Of a DNA stretch of 64,000 nucleotides, positions 9,230-18,210 are shown piece by piece. Location: NCBI GenBank assembly GCA_963698995.1, contig CAVOTD010000122.1:1-64000 (forward strand), in the 5' to 3' direction. How positions within the stretch are numbered: the first letter of the stretch is position 1; every line of letters begins with the position of its first letter. The position numbers were made by a program, and so were the translations under genes. This DNA is from AP-15 sp963698995 (GTDB taxonomy: Bacteria; Pseudomonadota; Alphaproteobacteria; ATCC43930; CGMCC-115725). A model generated the notes under the pieces. It made no database searches and was not told the DNA's origin. It saw only the letters and a program-made list of their open reading frames with translations.

Positions 9230-11609
9230 TCAGCGCAGCGCGAGGAGGCAGGCGCGGGCGGCGGCGTCGAGGATCGCCTCGGCGTCGATATGGTAGGCCT
9301 GATAGAGGTCCGGGATGTCGCCCGATTGGCCGAACCGGTCGACCCCCAATGGCACGATCCGGTTGCCGGCGACCGCGCCGAGCCATGACAATGTCGCCGG
9401 GTGGAAGTCGCCGACGGTGACGAGCGCACCGCCTGCTCGCAGCCGCGCCAACAGCCGCTCGGCGACACTCATTTCGCCGCGAGTCCGCGCCGCCTGCCAG
9501 TCGCGATGCAGGCGGTCGGGCGAGGTGATCGCCAGCAGCCCAGCCCCGGGAACATCTTCGGCGAGCTCGCGATGGGCGGCGAGGACCTCGGGGGCGACCG
9601 CGCCGCAATAGGCGATCGCCAGTTCGGCTCCTTCCGCCGGCTCGCGCAGCCAATAGGCCCCGGCGATGATCGCCGCTTCGAGATCGCCGGAGATCGGCCT
9701 ATCGGGTTGGTCGATCGGCCGCGTCGACAGCCGGAAATAGACCGACTCGCCTTGCTCTCGTTGTATTTCCTCGAATGCCCAACGCAACAAGATCGCCAGC
9801 TCGTCGGCAAACGCCGGCTCAAAGCTGACTAGCCCGGGCTGGGCGAGCCCGGTCAGCGGCTCGCCGATCGACTGATGTGCGCCGCCTTCCGGCGCGAGGG
9901 TGATCCCCGACGGGGTCGCCACCAAGATAAAGCGGGCATCCTGATAGCACGCGTAGTTCAGCACATCCTGCCCGCGCTTGATGAACGGGTCGTAGAGCGT
10001 GCCGATCGGCAACAGCCGGGTGCCGAAGAGCGGCGCGGCGAGGCCGAGCGCGGCGAGCTGCAGAAACAGATTGCTCTCGGCGATGCCGAGCTCGATATGC
10101 TGGCCCTGCGGCGACATCGCCCAACGCTGTGCCGAGACGACCTTTTCCTCGCGAAAGGTGTCGGCCCGCTCGGCGCGGTCGAAAATGCCGCGTCGATTGA
10201 CCCACGGCCCGAGGTTGGTCGACACGGTGACGTCCGGGGGAGGTCGTCACGATCCGCTCCGCCAGCGCCGTATCGCCGGCGGCGATGTCTCCCAATATCC
10301 TGCCAAACGCTTCCTGGGTCGAAAGCTTTGCACCTCGCGGGGTCGGCAGGTTTGGCGGCACCGGGATCGGCGGGGCGTCATGCCAGCGCCGACCCGACCG
10401 GGCGAGCGGCACGCGCTCGAGGAACGCGGATAGCCGCTCCGCCGGCAAATCGAGCCCGGCGAACAAATCCCACTCGGCGCCCTCTGCCACGGCCATGCTG
10501 CGCTGGAACAACGCCATTTGGTCGCGGTTCATCAGCCCGGCATGGTTGTCCTTATGGCCGGCGAAGGGCAGCCCGTAACCCTTGATCGTGTAGGCGATAA
10601 AGCAGGTCGGCCGATCATCGGTGATGCCGTGGAAGGCATCGAGCACCGACTCCATGTCGTGGCCGGCGAGATTGGTCATCAGCCGCTGCAAGGCCGTATC
10701 GTCGTGGTCGTCGAGGATCGCGCGGATCCCGGGGTAGCGGTTGAGGTCGCGGTGCAAGTGCTCGCGCCAGCCCTCGCCACCCTTGTAGACCAGCGCGGAA
10801 TAAAGCGAGTTCGGGCAGGCGTCGATCCACTCGCGCAGGTGGTGACCGTCGGGACGGGCGAACGCGGCTTCCAGCAAATGCCCGTACTTCAACGTGACGA
10901 CGCGCCAGCCCATCATTTCGAACATCGCGTCGATGCGGCCAAACAGCCGATCGGACACAACCGCGTCGAGGCTCTGGCGGTTGTAGTCGATGATCCACCA
11001 GAGATTGCGGACATCGTGCTTCCAGCCCTCGAGCAGAGCCTCGAAGATATTGCCCTCGTCGAGCTCGGCGTCGCCGGCGAGCGCGATCATGCGCCCGGGC
11101 GGGTCCTCGGTCGGCACAAGGTGCTTGAGGCGCAGATAATCCTGCGCGAGCGAAGCGAACAGGGTCATCCCGACGCCGAGGCCGACGGAGCCGGTCGAGA
11201 AATCGACGGTCTCGCCGTCCTTGGTCCGCGACGGGTAGGATTGGGCGCCGCCGAACGCGCGAAACCGCTCCAGTTTGTCGCGGCTCTGATGCCCGAACAG
11301 GTACTGGATGGCGTGAAACACCGGCGAGGCGTGGGGCTTTACCGCGACGCGGTCTTGCGGTCGCAGCACATCGAAATAGAGCGCGGTCATCAGGGTCGCC
11401 AACGACGCGCTCGACGCCTGGTGACCGCCGACCTTGAGCCCGTCCCGGTTCGGCCGCAGATGGTTGGCGTTATGAATCATCCAGGTCGACAGCCACAGCA
11501 CCTTGCGCTCGAGCGCCGTCAGGCACGCGATCTTGTCCTGCGCCTCGGTTGTGTGCTCCTGGCCCACTCGGCCTTCCAGAGCCTGCAGCATATCCAGCTC
11601 CTGCTTCAC
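9230..11609 (-). CDS. Transketolase / AceE-like pyruvate dehydrogenase E1 family protein, one frameshift
   Basis: About 792 residues after removing one extra C near 10243, where the frame passes from ERIVTTSP to VTVSTNLGPW. RPNRDGLKVGGHQASS and KPHASPVFHAIQYL, then GDAELDEGN with IIDYNRQSLD, form the ThDP/Mg-binding half and are very close to homodimeric pyruvate dehydrogenase E1 (AceE). IELGIAESNLF carries the conserved Glu of the pyrimidine-binding domain. No E2 or E3 gene is nearby, and the protein is about 100 residues shorter than AceE, so a stand-alone transketolase-like or 2-oxoacid function is possible. It converges on the diiron-type gene with 1 base between the stops. Confidence 0.82.
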
Positions 11610-11800
11610 GCACGCAGTCTAGCCGATCGCCGGCTGAAAATCTTGGCGATACCGCGAGCGCTGGAGATGCGGGCCGGCTATGGAGGCGCGATGCGATGGC
11701 GGACTCTCCCGTCGTCTGCCGATTTGACCAAGCTACAGTGGATACCCACATAGCTATGCGGCACGCCGAAGCGACCACTAAGCGCGGGAGCATTTAGGAT

Positions 11801-12163
11801 ATGGCAGCAGAAAGCCCGAGCGAGAGCGAGGAGCGTGGTATCCTCGTCACCGAAAAGGCGGCGCGCCGGATCGCGACGTTGCGGGCCGAGGAAAAGGCCG
11901 AGAACGCTTTCCTGCGCATCGCCGTGTCGGGCGGCGGCTGCTCCGGTTTTCAATATGGGCTTTCGTTCGACGACCAGCGCAACGAGGATGATTTCGTGTT
12001 CGAACGCGACGGTGTGAGGGTCGTCGTCGACGATGTCTCGCTCGGCCTGTTGAACGGCGCCGAGGTAGATTTCGTCGAAGATCTGATGGGCGCCTCATTC
12101 CAGATCCGTAATCCGAACGCCGCCTCGTCCTGCGGCTGCGGTAACTCCTTCTCGATCGGGTGA
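11801..12163 (+). CDS. erpA: A-type iron-sulfur cluster carrier (ErpA/IscA-like)
   Basis: 120 residues. It has the HesB/A-type signature with Cys47 in GGGCSGFQY and the C-terminal pair Cys111 and Cys113 in SSCGCGNSF, the three ligands that hold a [4Fe-4S] or [2Fe-2S] cluster for transfer to apoproteins. LRIAVSGGGC and the EVDFV-DLMGASF block are typical of ErpA. The N-terminal extension of about 12 residues is acidic. It is transcribed away from the AceE-like gene, with 191 bases between their starts that would hold both promoters. The A-type class is clear; ErpA over IscA rests on the sequence style and the lack of an isc/suf operon nearby. Confidence 0.93.
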   Translation: MAAESPSESEERGILVTEKAARRIATLRAEEKAENAFLRIAVSGGGCSGFQYGLSFDDQRNEDDFVFERDGVRVVVDDVSLGLLNGAEVDFVEDLMGASFQIRNPNAASSCGCGNSFSIG

Positions 12164-12280
12164 TCGAGGCGGCCGGCGCTCTCGCCTGCTGGCACTTCGC
12201 CGTGATCGTCGGCGAGCAGGTGGAACTCTAGTTTTTGGGTGGGCCTTAACACATGGTATGGCGAAAGAGAGAACAGCCCC

Positions 12281-12382
12281 ATGTGGCCCGTGATCCCGGT
12301 ACTCGCGATCGTTCTCGCGCAAGCGGCCCCGCCCAGCTCTCCTTCGAAATCTCGCGGATCAAACCCGCCCTCTGCCTCCTAA
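12281..12382 (+). CDS. Possible very small exported or membrane peptide (33 aa)
   Basis: An ATG at 12281 gives a hydrophobic MWPVIPVLAIVLAQ segment followed by a Pro/Ser-rich tail and TAA at 12380-12382. It could be a tiny signal-peptide-like protein. The purine-rich AAAGAGAGAA upstream is a poor ribosome site, and no homologue is recognised. It may be chance in a 315-base gap after erpA. The rest of the gap (12164-12280 and 12383-12428) shows nothing else. Confidence 0.2.
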   Translation: MWPVIPVLAIVLAQAAPPSSPSKSRGSNPPSAS

Positions 12383-12428
12383 GCACCTCAGAACGCTTTC
12401 GATAATCATCGGTTAACGCCGGGATTTA

Positions 12429-12460
12429 TTGACTGTAAACCCAGGAATTTTCGGTATTAT
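12429..12460 (+). promoter_or_regulatory. Possible sigma-70-like promoter
   Basis: TTGACT at 12429-12434 and TATTAT at 12455-12460 are close to the -35 and -10 consensus. The spacer is 20 bases, longer than the usual 17, so activity without a regulator is doubtful. The site stands in an AT-rich pocket just ahead of the DUF6471-like frame and would start the transcript at about 12467. Confidence 0.3.
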
Positions 12461-12478
12461 GTAGCAAGCACCACAATC

Positions 12479-12709
12479 GGGGACAAAGAACGAGAGTGGG
12501 CGCATCGCGCTCGGCGGTTTCTTCGAGCCGAAATAAAGCGGGCGGAGATTAGCTATGCAGAGCTGGCACAGCGTCTCAAAGAGCACGGATTAGAAGAAAC
12601 CGAAGCCTCAATCGCGAACAAGCTTAGCCGAGGCACATTCGCTGCCACGTTCTTTCTGGCAACAATGAAGGCGATCGGGCGGCAAACGGTGAACCTAGAA
12701 GACGTATAG
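12479..12709 (+). CDS. DUF6471-like small protein without a canonical start codon
   Basis: The frame reads EREWAHRARRFLRAEIKRA, then ISYAELAQRLKEHG, ETEASIANKLSRGTF, and FFLATMKAIGRQ with TAG at 12707-12709. This is the compact helical domain of DUF6471, which looks like a helix-turn-helix DNA-binding fold (YAELAQRL followed by ASIANKLSRG). Function is unknown; a small regulator of an accessory module is likely. No ATG, GTG or TTG is found in frame between the previous stop and the domain, so the true start may be a rare codon (ATC at 12476 follows the possible promoter) or lost through a base error. Confidence 0.6.
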   Translation, partial: GDKEREWAHRARRFLRAEIKRAEISYAELAQRLKEHGLEETEASIANKLSRGTFAATFFLATMKAIGRQTVNLEDV

Positions 12710-12714
12710 TGGCG

Positions 12715-12846
12715 ATGGGCGACCCGCTTTGGACGGTTATCGCGTTCGCTGTTATTATCTTTGCCGCCTTAGCGGCTAATATACATAAAAAGATTGGCAG
12801 CGCATATGAAAGACCCGACACCACAAAGCAAAAAATTATGACATAG
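12715..12846 (+). CDS. Small single-span membrane protein (43 aa), hypothetical
   Basis: An ATG at 12715 (or the in-frame GTG at 12709, which overlaps the stop of the DUF6471-like frame) gives MGDPLWTVIAFAVIIFAALA followed by NIHKKIGSAYERPDTTKQK. It has one clear membrane helix and a short basic cytoplasmic-looking tail. I do not recognise a family. The overlap with the preceding stop and the next start at 12806 suggests translational coupling within a three-gene accessory unit. Confidence 0.4.
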   Translation: MGDPLWTVIAFAVIIFAALAANIHKKIGSAYERPDTTKQKIMT

Positions 12847-13588
12847 ATGCTTTATCCGTTCTTAATACCATAAGAGATGGAAATATAGATAGCTCCATAG
12901 AAGAGACAAAGCCCACAACACAGCGCGATTACAGCGATAGCACCGAAAAAGAACTTACTAGGGCTCTTGTCTGGTGGACGTTTGCGCTCGCAATGGCCAC
13001 GGCCATTGCCGCCATATTTGCCGGGTTCACTCTCGACGCCATTCGCGGCCAATTGGGAGAAATGAGGGTCGATAATCGCGCATGGGCTTCCGCTGACATA
13101 GAAATCGCCGACAGTTTCATATTCGATCCGGTCAATCCGACTGTCGAGCTCACCTTTCATTACAAGAATACGGGGAAGTCTCCAGCAATGGGGGTTAACG
13201 GGCTTCTCGATGCCATCGCGATCTTTGATGGAACCAAGGCGGCCGTATCGAGACTGAAGGCCGTCTGCGACAACGTCGGCTCTAATAGCGCATTGGGGGT
13301 TCGCTGTTGCCTGGGGACAGTATACAAGGCTCCCAAAGTACCGGTATCTCGGTTAGTGGTGAGCCCACGCTTCGCCGTATATTCAATCCTATTATTCTTA
13401 CTTGCATAGGATATAAGCTCGTTGGAGACAACGACCCACATTTCACCGCTCGGAGTTTCAGGCTTTCTATGAAGGCTCCACGACCAGGACGAGGGTGTTG
13501 CGCTATTCTTGCGGATGATGGCCCTGTCGGGAAGAGCGATCTCAAATTGGAAATCTGGCAAATGAAGGACGGCAACTTCGCTAACTAG
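12806..13588 (+). CDS. Hypothetical membrane-anchored protein, two frameshifts
   Basis: About 260 residues when two one-base errors are resolved. One extra A lies in a run of six A near 12835. One base is missing near 13310, where LGVRC passes to LPGDSIQG. The reading starts MKDPTPQSK, has an acidic polar stretch of about 50 residues, one membrane helix (ALAMATAIAAIFAGFTL), then a beta-rich outer domain with WASADIEIADSF, TVELTFHYKNTGKSPA and KLEIWQMKDG. Such one-helix proteins with a NTGKTPA-like strand are common orphans in proteobacteria, with no assigned role. GC is lower than the flanks. It ends 147 bases before a tRNA gene, as accessory DNA often does. Confidence 0.55.
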
Positions 13589-13735
13589 AAGAGTCGGCAT
13601 CATCGTGAATATGAGGTAACAAAGAGCGCGCGCGGCACGCACCTAAATCTACACTATGACCTCCGTATATGTTGGAATTTTGCCGTACTGTTGCGTGAGG
13701 GTTGTCGTGGCGCTTGCCACATAATACCGGGAATT

Positions 13736-13812
13736 TGGCGACCCCGGCAGGACTTGAACCTGCGACACCCGGTTTAGGAAACCGGTGCTCTATCCGGCTG
13801 AGCTACGGGGCC
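13736..13812 (-). tRNA. tRNA-Arg, anticodon CCT
   Basis: The reverse strand gives a full cloverleaf: acceptor GGCCCCG paired with CGGGGTC (one G-T pair), D-arm AGCTCAGCCGGATAGAGC, anticodon stem CCGGTTT with loop anticodon CCT and AAACCGG, T-arm GCAGGTTCAAGTCCTGC, discriminator G and an encoded CCA. Length is 77. This isoacceptor reads AGG codons, rare in such GC-rich genomes. tRNA genes of this kind are frequent integration targets, and accessory genes sit directly to the left. Confidence 0.95.
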
Positions 13813-14276
13813 CCAATTTTACATTTGATAAGTTAGTAGCCAACCGTTTTGACGCGTGTACCCGATTGCGAGTCCGATTGCTACTGTTGTTGTTCGGCTC
13901 TTGCCGCGATTTGAAATGCCGGCGGGTCGGGCCCCCACGATCTGAGCAGCCTAGCGCGGGAGGCCGCAGATTGGCTCGACGCGCTGGCGGAAGAGCCATT
14001 CTTTGGCGGGTCTCGCGACTTTCGCCTCGCACCGGTGTGAACTTGCGATGATCTCCATACCGCAGAAACCGGGGCCGTAGGCACAATTGGGGCTGCTCCA
14101 GGCGCGCGTTGCTGTTCGCGTCGGCCCCGATTCGTCGGAACAGCACCGGGGATGATTGCGCCGATCGGGCATCGAACAGCAATTATTCTTTTTCTTTCGG
14201 CGTCTTCGCACGCAGTGAGCAATCTCACACTCAAACCGTCGCGTCTCGTGGGATGTTAACTGGGGAGGATACGGAA
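13813..14276. other. Intergenic stretch without a recognised gene
   Basis: 464 bases between the tRNA and the small ORF at 14277. Several overlapping open frames exist on both strands but none has a family motif, a ribosome site or consistent third-position GC. I see no RNA gene in it. The tRNA promoter must lie in its first part. Confidence 0.5.
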
Positions 14277-14462
14277 ATGAAAACCGCAGACTTCTACCAG
14301 GTCACCGCTGACGCCATGGGTGTTGCGCTCTATCTCTACCGCGACGGCTCGGTGACTAACTCACGCAAGGTCGGTATCGAGGTCTCCGCTACGATTGAGC
14401 CGCAAGAGCGCTGGAAGCCTGCCGACGATCATGGTCTCGGTGAGCAGCTACGAAAGGTTTAA
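14277..14462 (+). CDS. Hypothetical small protein (61 aa)
   Basis: The ATG at 14277 follows GGGGAGGATACGGA, a strong ribosome site. The product, MKTADFYQVTADAMG to the end, is polar with no membrane helix or known motif. A mixed charged C-terminal half carries ERWKPADDHG. It converges on the amidotransferase gene of the exopolysaccharide cluster, 14 bases between stops. The good start signal is the main support. No function can be assigned. Confidence 0.5.
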   Translation: MKTADFYQVTADAMGVALYLYRDGSVTNSRKVGIEVSATIEPQERWKPADDHGLGEQLRKV

Positions 14463-14476
14463 GACCAGCGGCGCCG

Positions 14477-16417
14477 TCAGGCGATGCTCTCGGCTGCTTC
14501 GGGGATCGCTTCGAGAGGGCGGGTGCTGCCGTGAACCTGACGAAGAAACGCTTCCATCATCGACAACGTCCATAGTGCCGCGCTGTGGTCGCGCTCACCC
14601 GACTGGTGCTGATCGAGCAGAACCGCGATCGTGGGCATGTCGAACAAGCCCGAGTCGCGCAGCACCGGCCCGCATAGGGTATCGCGCAGGCGGCGACGCA
14701 GCGGACCGCGGAACCAGGTGGCGAGCGGCACCGCGAAGCCCTGCTTGGGGCGGTACAAGATCTCCTTCGAGACATAGGGTTCGAGCGCGGCCTTGAAAAC
14801 GTACTTGCCCTCGCGGCCATGCAGCTTCAGGTCGGACGGCAACCGGGCGGCCCACTCGACCAAGGTATGGTCGAGCAACGGAACGCGCACTTCGAGCGAG
14901 CTCGCCATGCTGGCGCGATCGACCTTGGTCAGGATGTCGCCCGGAAGATAGGTCTTGAAATCGGCGTATTGCACCTGCGACAGCGGGTCCTCGCTGCCGC
15001 ACCGGCTCATATGCGACCGCAGGACCTCGGCGGCATCGTAGCCCTGCAGCTCGCGCCTGAAAGCCGGGCTGAAGAGCCGCTGCCGGAGTTCGCTGCCGCA
15101 AATCGACACGGACGAGAAATAGGCCTCGATCGTATTGCGCGCCAATTCCTGCAGGGTCGCCTTGGCGCGCAGCGGACGCGGCGCCCAGTCGAGCTTTGGA
15201 TAGAGCGCGCCGAGCGTCCCGAACAACGGACGGCGCAACCCCGCCGGCACCACTCGCCGCACGCGCTCCTCAAAGCAATGCCAGCGATAGCGCCGGTAGC
15301 CGGCGAACACCTCGTCGCCGCCATCCCCCGACAGCGCCACCGTGACATTCTCGCGCGCCATTGCGCAGACCCGGAAGGTCGGTATCGCCGAGCTGTCGCC
15401 AAACGGCTCGTCATAGATCGTCGCCAGGCGGTCGAGGAGATCGAAGGAATTCGGATCGACATCTCTGACATGGTGATCGGTCCGGTAGCGCTCGGCAATC
15501 TCGGCCGCATGGGCGGATTCGTCCCAGCCCTTCGCTCCGAATGCGATCGAGAAGGTGCTGACCGGCTCGGCTTTCAGACCCGCCATCATCGCGACGACGC
15601 CGCTCGAATCGACACCGCCCGAGAGGAAGGCGCCGAGCGGCACGTCGGCGATCATCCGCATCCGGACGGATTCGCGCAGCCGCGCGATCAGCTCTTCCTC
15701 GACCTCTTCCCGGCGCGCCGGGACGCCATCGACAAAACGCAAATCCCAGTAGCAGTGCGGCTCGGGCATCGGTTCGCCGCGTCGGGCCAGTAGAGAGTGC
15801 GCCGGCGCGAGCTTGCGCACGCCCAGATAAATCGATCGCGGCTCCGGTATGTAGCCATAGGCGAAAAACTCTTCGATCGCCTGCGGGTCGAGCCGGCGGT
15901 CGATGTCGGGACTGAGCAACAGCGACTTCAATTCGGACGCGAACAATAGTCGCCCGTCACCGAGAACACTGTAATAAAGCGGCTTCTCGCCAAGCCGGTC
16001 GCGCGCCAGGAACAGCGCCTCGCGCCTCGCGTCCCACAGCGCAAACGCGAACATCCCGTTGAAGCGGTCGAGACAGGCCTCCCCCCACTCCTCCCAGGCG
16101 TGGACAATTACTTCGGTATCGGAACGCGTGCGGAAAGTATGGCCGAGCGCCGCAAGCTCGGCCACCAGCGGCTGAAAATTATAAATCTCACCGTTGAAGA
16201 CGACGCAAACCGTTCCATCCTCGTTGAACAGCGGCTGATCGCCGGTCGCAAGGTCGACGATCGCCAGGCGGCGGTGACCCAGCCCGAGACCCGGCGCGTA
16301 ATGAAAACCGTCGCCGTCGGGTCCGCGATGGCCGATGACATCGGTCATTCGGCGAAGCAGGACACGGTCGATATCGCCGCGTCCTCGTAAATCGAAAATA
16401 CCCGTTATGCCGCACAT
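14477..16417 (-). CDS. XrtA system-associated amidotransferase, asparagine synthetase (glutamine-hydrolysing) type
   Basis: 646 residues from ATG. Cys2 in MCGITGIFDLRG is the class II glutaminase nucleophile. RHRGPDG-type and VFNGEIYN motifs complete that domain. The synthetase half has the PP-loop SGGVDSSG near residue 260. It matches the exosortase-A-associated amidotransferase type, thought to transfer glutamine nitrogen to a carboxyl group of the exopolysaccharide or its precursor. It is the last minus-strand gene of the 14.5-30.5 kb cluster, and its first codons overlap the end of the second asparagine-synthetase-like gene by 13 bases, so the two are cotranscribed. Free asparagine synthesis is the alternative role. 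Confidence 0.93.
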   Translation of the reverse strand: MCGITGIFDLRGRGDIDRVLLRRMTDVIGHRGPDGDGFHYAPGLGLGHRRLAIVDLATGDQPLFNEDGTVCVVFNGEIYNFQPLVAELAALGHTFRTRSDTEVIVHAWEEWGEACLDRFNGMFAFALWDARREALFLARDRLGEKPLYYSVLGDGRLLFASELKSLLLSPDIDRRLDPQAIEEFFAYGYIPEPRSIYLGVRKLAPAHSLLARRGEPMPEPHCYWDLRFVDGVPARREEVEEELIARLRESVRMRMIADVPLGAFLSGGVDSSGVVAMMAGLKAEPVSTFSIAFGAKGWDESAHAAEIAERYRTDHHVRDVDPNSFDLLDRLATIYDEPFGDSSAIPTFRVCAMARENVTVALSGDGGDEVFAGYRRYRWHCFEERVRRVVPAGLRRPLFGTLGALYPKLDWAPRPLRAKATLQELARNTIEAYFSSVSICGSELRQRLFSPAFRRELQGYDAAEVLRSHMSRCGSEDPLSQVQYADFKTYLPGDILTKVDRASMASSLEVRVPLLDHTLVEWAARLPSDLKLHGREGKYVFKAALEPYVSKEILYRPKQGFAVPLATWFRGPLRRRLRDTLCGPVLRDSGLFDMPTIAVLLDQHQSGERDHSAALWTLSMMEAFLRQVHGSTRPLEAIPEAAESIA

Positions 16418-18193
16418 TTATTATCCCGTGAAAAAGATGAACGATCGAAATCGACCCGAATTTGCCGGTCGAACTGGCTGACCAGGTATTCGAGCGTCAG
16501 GATGCGCGCGGTCTGCGCCGGATCCGTGACGCGGTCGAGCCGGAACAGGCGGTCCATCACTTGGATGCCGCCGGGCAGCGCGGCATCGCGATATTCCTGG
16601 CGCAAGTAATCCGGCAATTCGCCGGAACGCAGCACCCGGTTCTTTACCCGGTAGGTGAAACGACGCAACCATGGCGGACGCAGATAGGTGCCGTAATCGG
16701 CGAGCCGGCGCGCCAGCGGCGGCGGCCCGCTAAAATCGTGGCCGTAGCCCGATGGGTAGGAAGCCAGCCGCGGGTCGGCCCGGCGGATCAGCTCGGCTTC
16801 GTAGGCGCCGTGGTTCTTCCAGCCGATCGGGATGACGCTGGCGTGCTCGGTTATCGGCCGCTCAAGAAACGGCAACGCCACATTGCCATAGGTATTGTTG
16901 ATGTTGTTGATCCGGCCGTCCCAGGCGCGGCAGCGGAAGGAATGGTAGAGCCATTCGACCAGCGGCCGCGGCAGAGCCGACTGAGGACAACCGATTAGCG
17001 CTTCGAGTTTGTTCTCGAGCGTGACGGAAATAGGCTTCTTGGTCGAATGCCGGCGTGCAGGTCTCGGGATCGAATTGGCTATAGAAGGACCACAGAATTT
17101 CACGCGGGCTATATGTCCGATCGGGCAGATAAAAGAAGTTGCGCCAGATTTCGCCGCCGCCGCCATTGAGCGCCACGGCGTCGCCGCTGACCCGGCTCGC
17201 GCGCTGAGCGCGCTCGGCCCCGTTGGTAAATATGCCCGCCCAGGTATATCCGTCGGAAGCGAGGAAGTTGTCATGGGCCACGGAGGCGAACTCGCTCGGG
17301 GCAAAGGCGAGCTCCTTGTCCTTGTCGACGACTTCGAGAGCAAAGCCCTCGCCCTCGGCAATCGCCCGCGCCAGGCAGACGTCCTTGTCCCCGGGCGGGC
17401 CATAGACATAGACCCGCGGCCTCATAGCATGGCGGCGCAGCAATGCCAGAATGAGACGCGAATTGTAGCCGCCCGACAGTGCGCACGTCACGCGGTCGCC
17501 GAAGCTCGTTGCCACCGCGGCGAAATAGCGGTCGAGGAGCTCCATGCTGTGCCCCACCATCGCCTCGAATGGCAAGGTTGAGACCATCGTTGGGAGAGGC
17601 AGCGAGTGGGGGCTGATTTCGAGGCGGTGTTCGCCCACCGCAATCGTCGCATTGATCGGCGCGACCTGGATTTCGTCAAACAGCGTGGCGTTGCCCGATA
17701 CCACGCCATTGAAGACGTACTCGCAAGCGCCCTGCGTGCTCAGCGTCACGCGCTCAAGCGCCGACGCCACCGCCAAGAACGAAGAAGACGCGATCCGTCG
17801 CGTGGCGTCGTAAAACACCAGAAAGCCGCCAAAGCTGTCGGGAACGATTGTCGTTTCGCCGGCTTTGCGCAAGATCACGGCGAAATGGCCGATTGCGCGA
17901 TCGCGGGGCGCCGAGTGCTTGCCGCTCGCCTGATAGAACGCCGCAGCAGCTGGCTTTCCGACCATGTTTTCGTAAATCAACGTGCCGCATGCGTTTACGA
18001 AATCGCCATTGGTAAATTGCTGGAGCGCCGGCTCGGTCGCCTGCCGTTTGGGATACACCGCAAGAACGAAATTTTCGCCTTGGATCAGGCGCGGGGCGGG
18101 CATCCCCATTCGGGCAAACACCGCCAACGCCGCGTTTTGTGCTGCTGAGCAATCTTCGCCAGGACCGGTATGAAGGAGAACAAAGGCACCCAT
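16405..18193 (-). CDS. Asparagine synthetase-like protein with degenerate active sites, one frameshift
   Basis: About 595 residues from the ATG at 18191-18193, after removing one extra base near 17030 (AYFRH becomes AYFRTLENKLEAL). The N-terminal 200 residues are laid out like a class II glutaminase (IGHFAVILRK, TIVPDSFGGF) but start MGAFVLL, so there is no Cys nucleophile. The second half has ALSGGYNSRLILALL where active enzymes have SGG-D-S. The later part, from LYHSFRCRAWDGRI on, is well kept. It starts 17 bases after the glycosyltransferase stop and overlaps the amidotransferase gene. It may be a scaffold or an amide/ester-forming enzyme with other donors. No function is proven. Confidence 0.75.
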
Positions 18194-18210
18194 TCGCCAG
18201 CGCGCGCTCC

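Noticed and set aside
10518..11753. 411-codon plus-strand open frame
   Set aside because: It is antisense to the AceE-like gene, which has clear ThDP motifs. Long antisense frames are expected at this GC content, and it shows no family motif.
13160..13642. 160-codon minus-strand frame
   Set aside because: It is antisense to the one-helix membrane protein, whose plus-strand strands and helix make a more sensible product.
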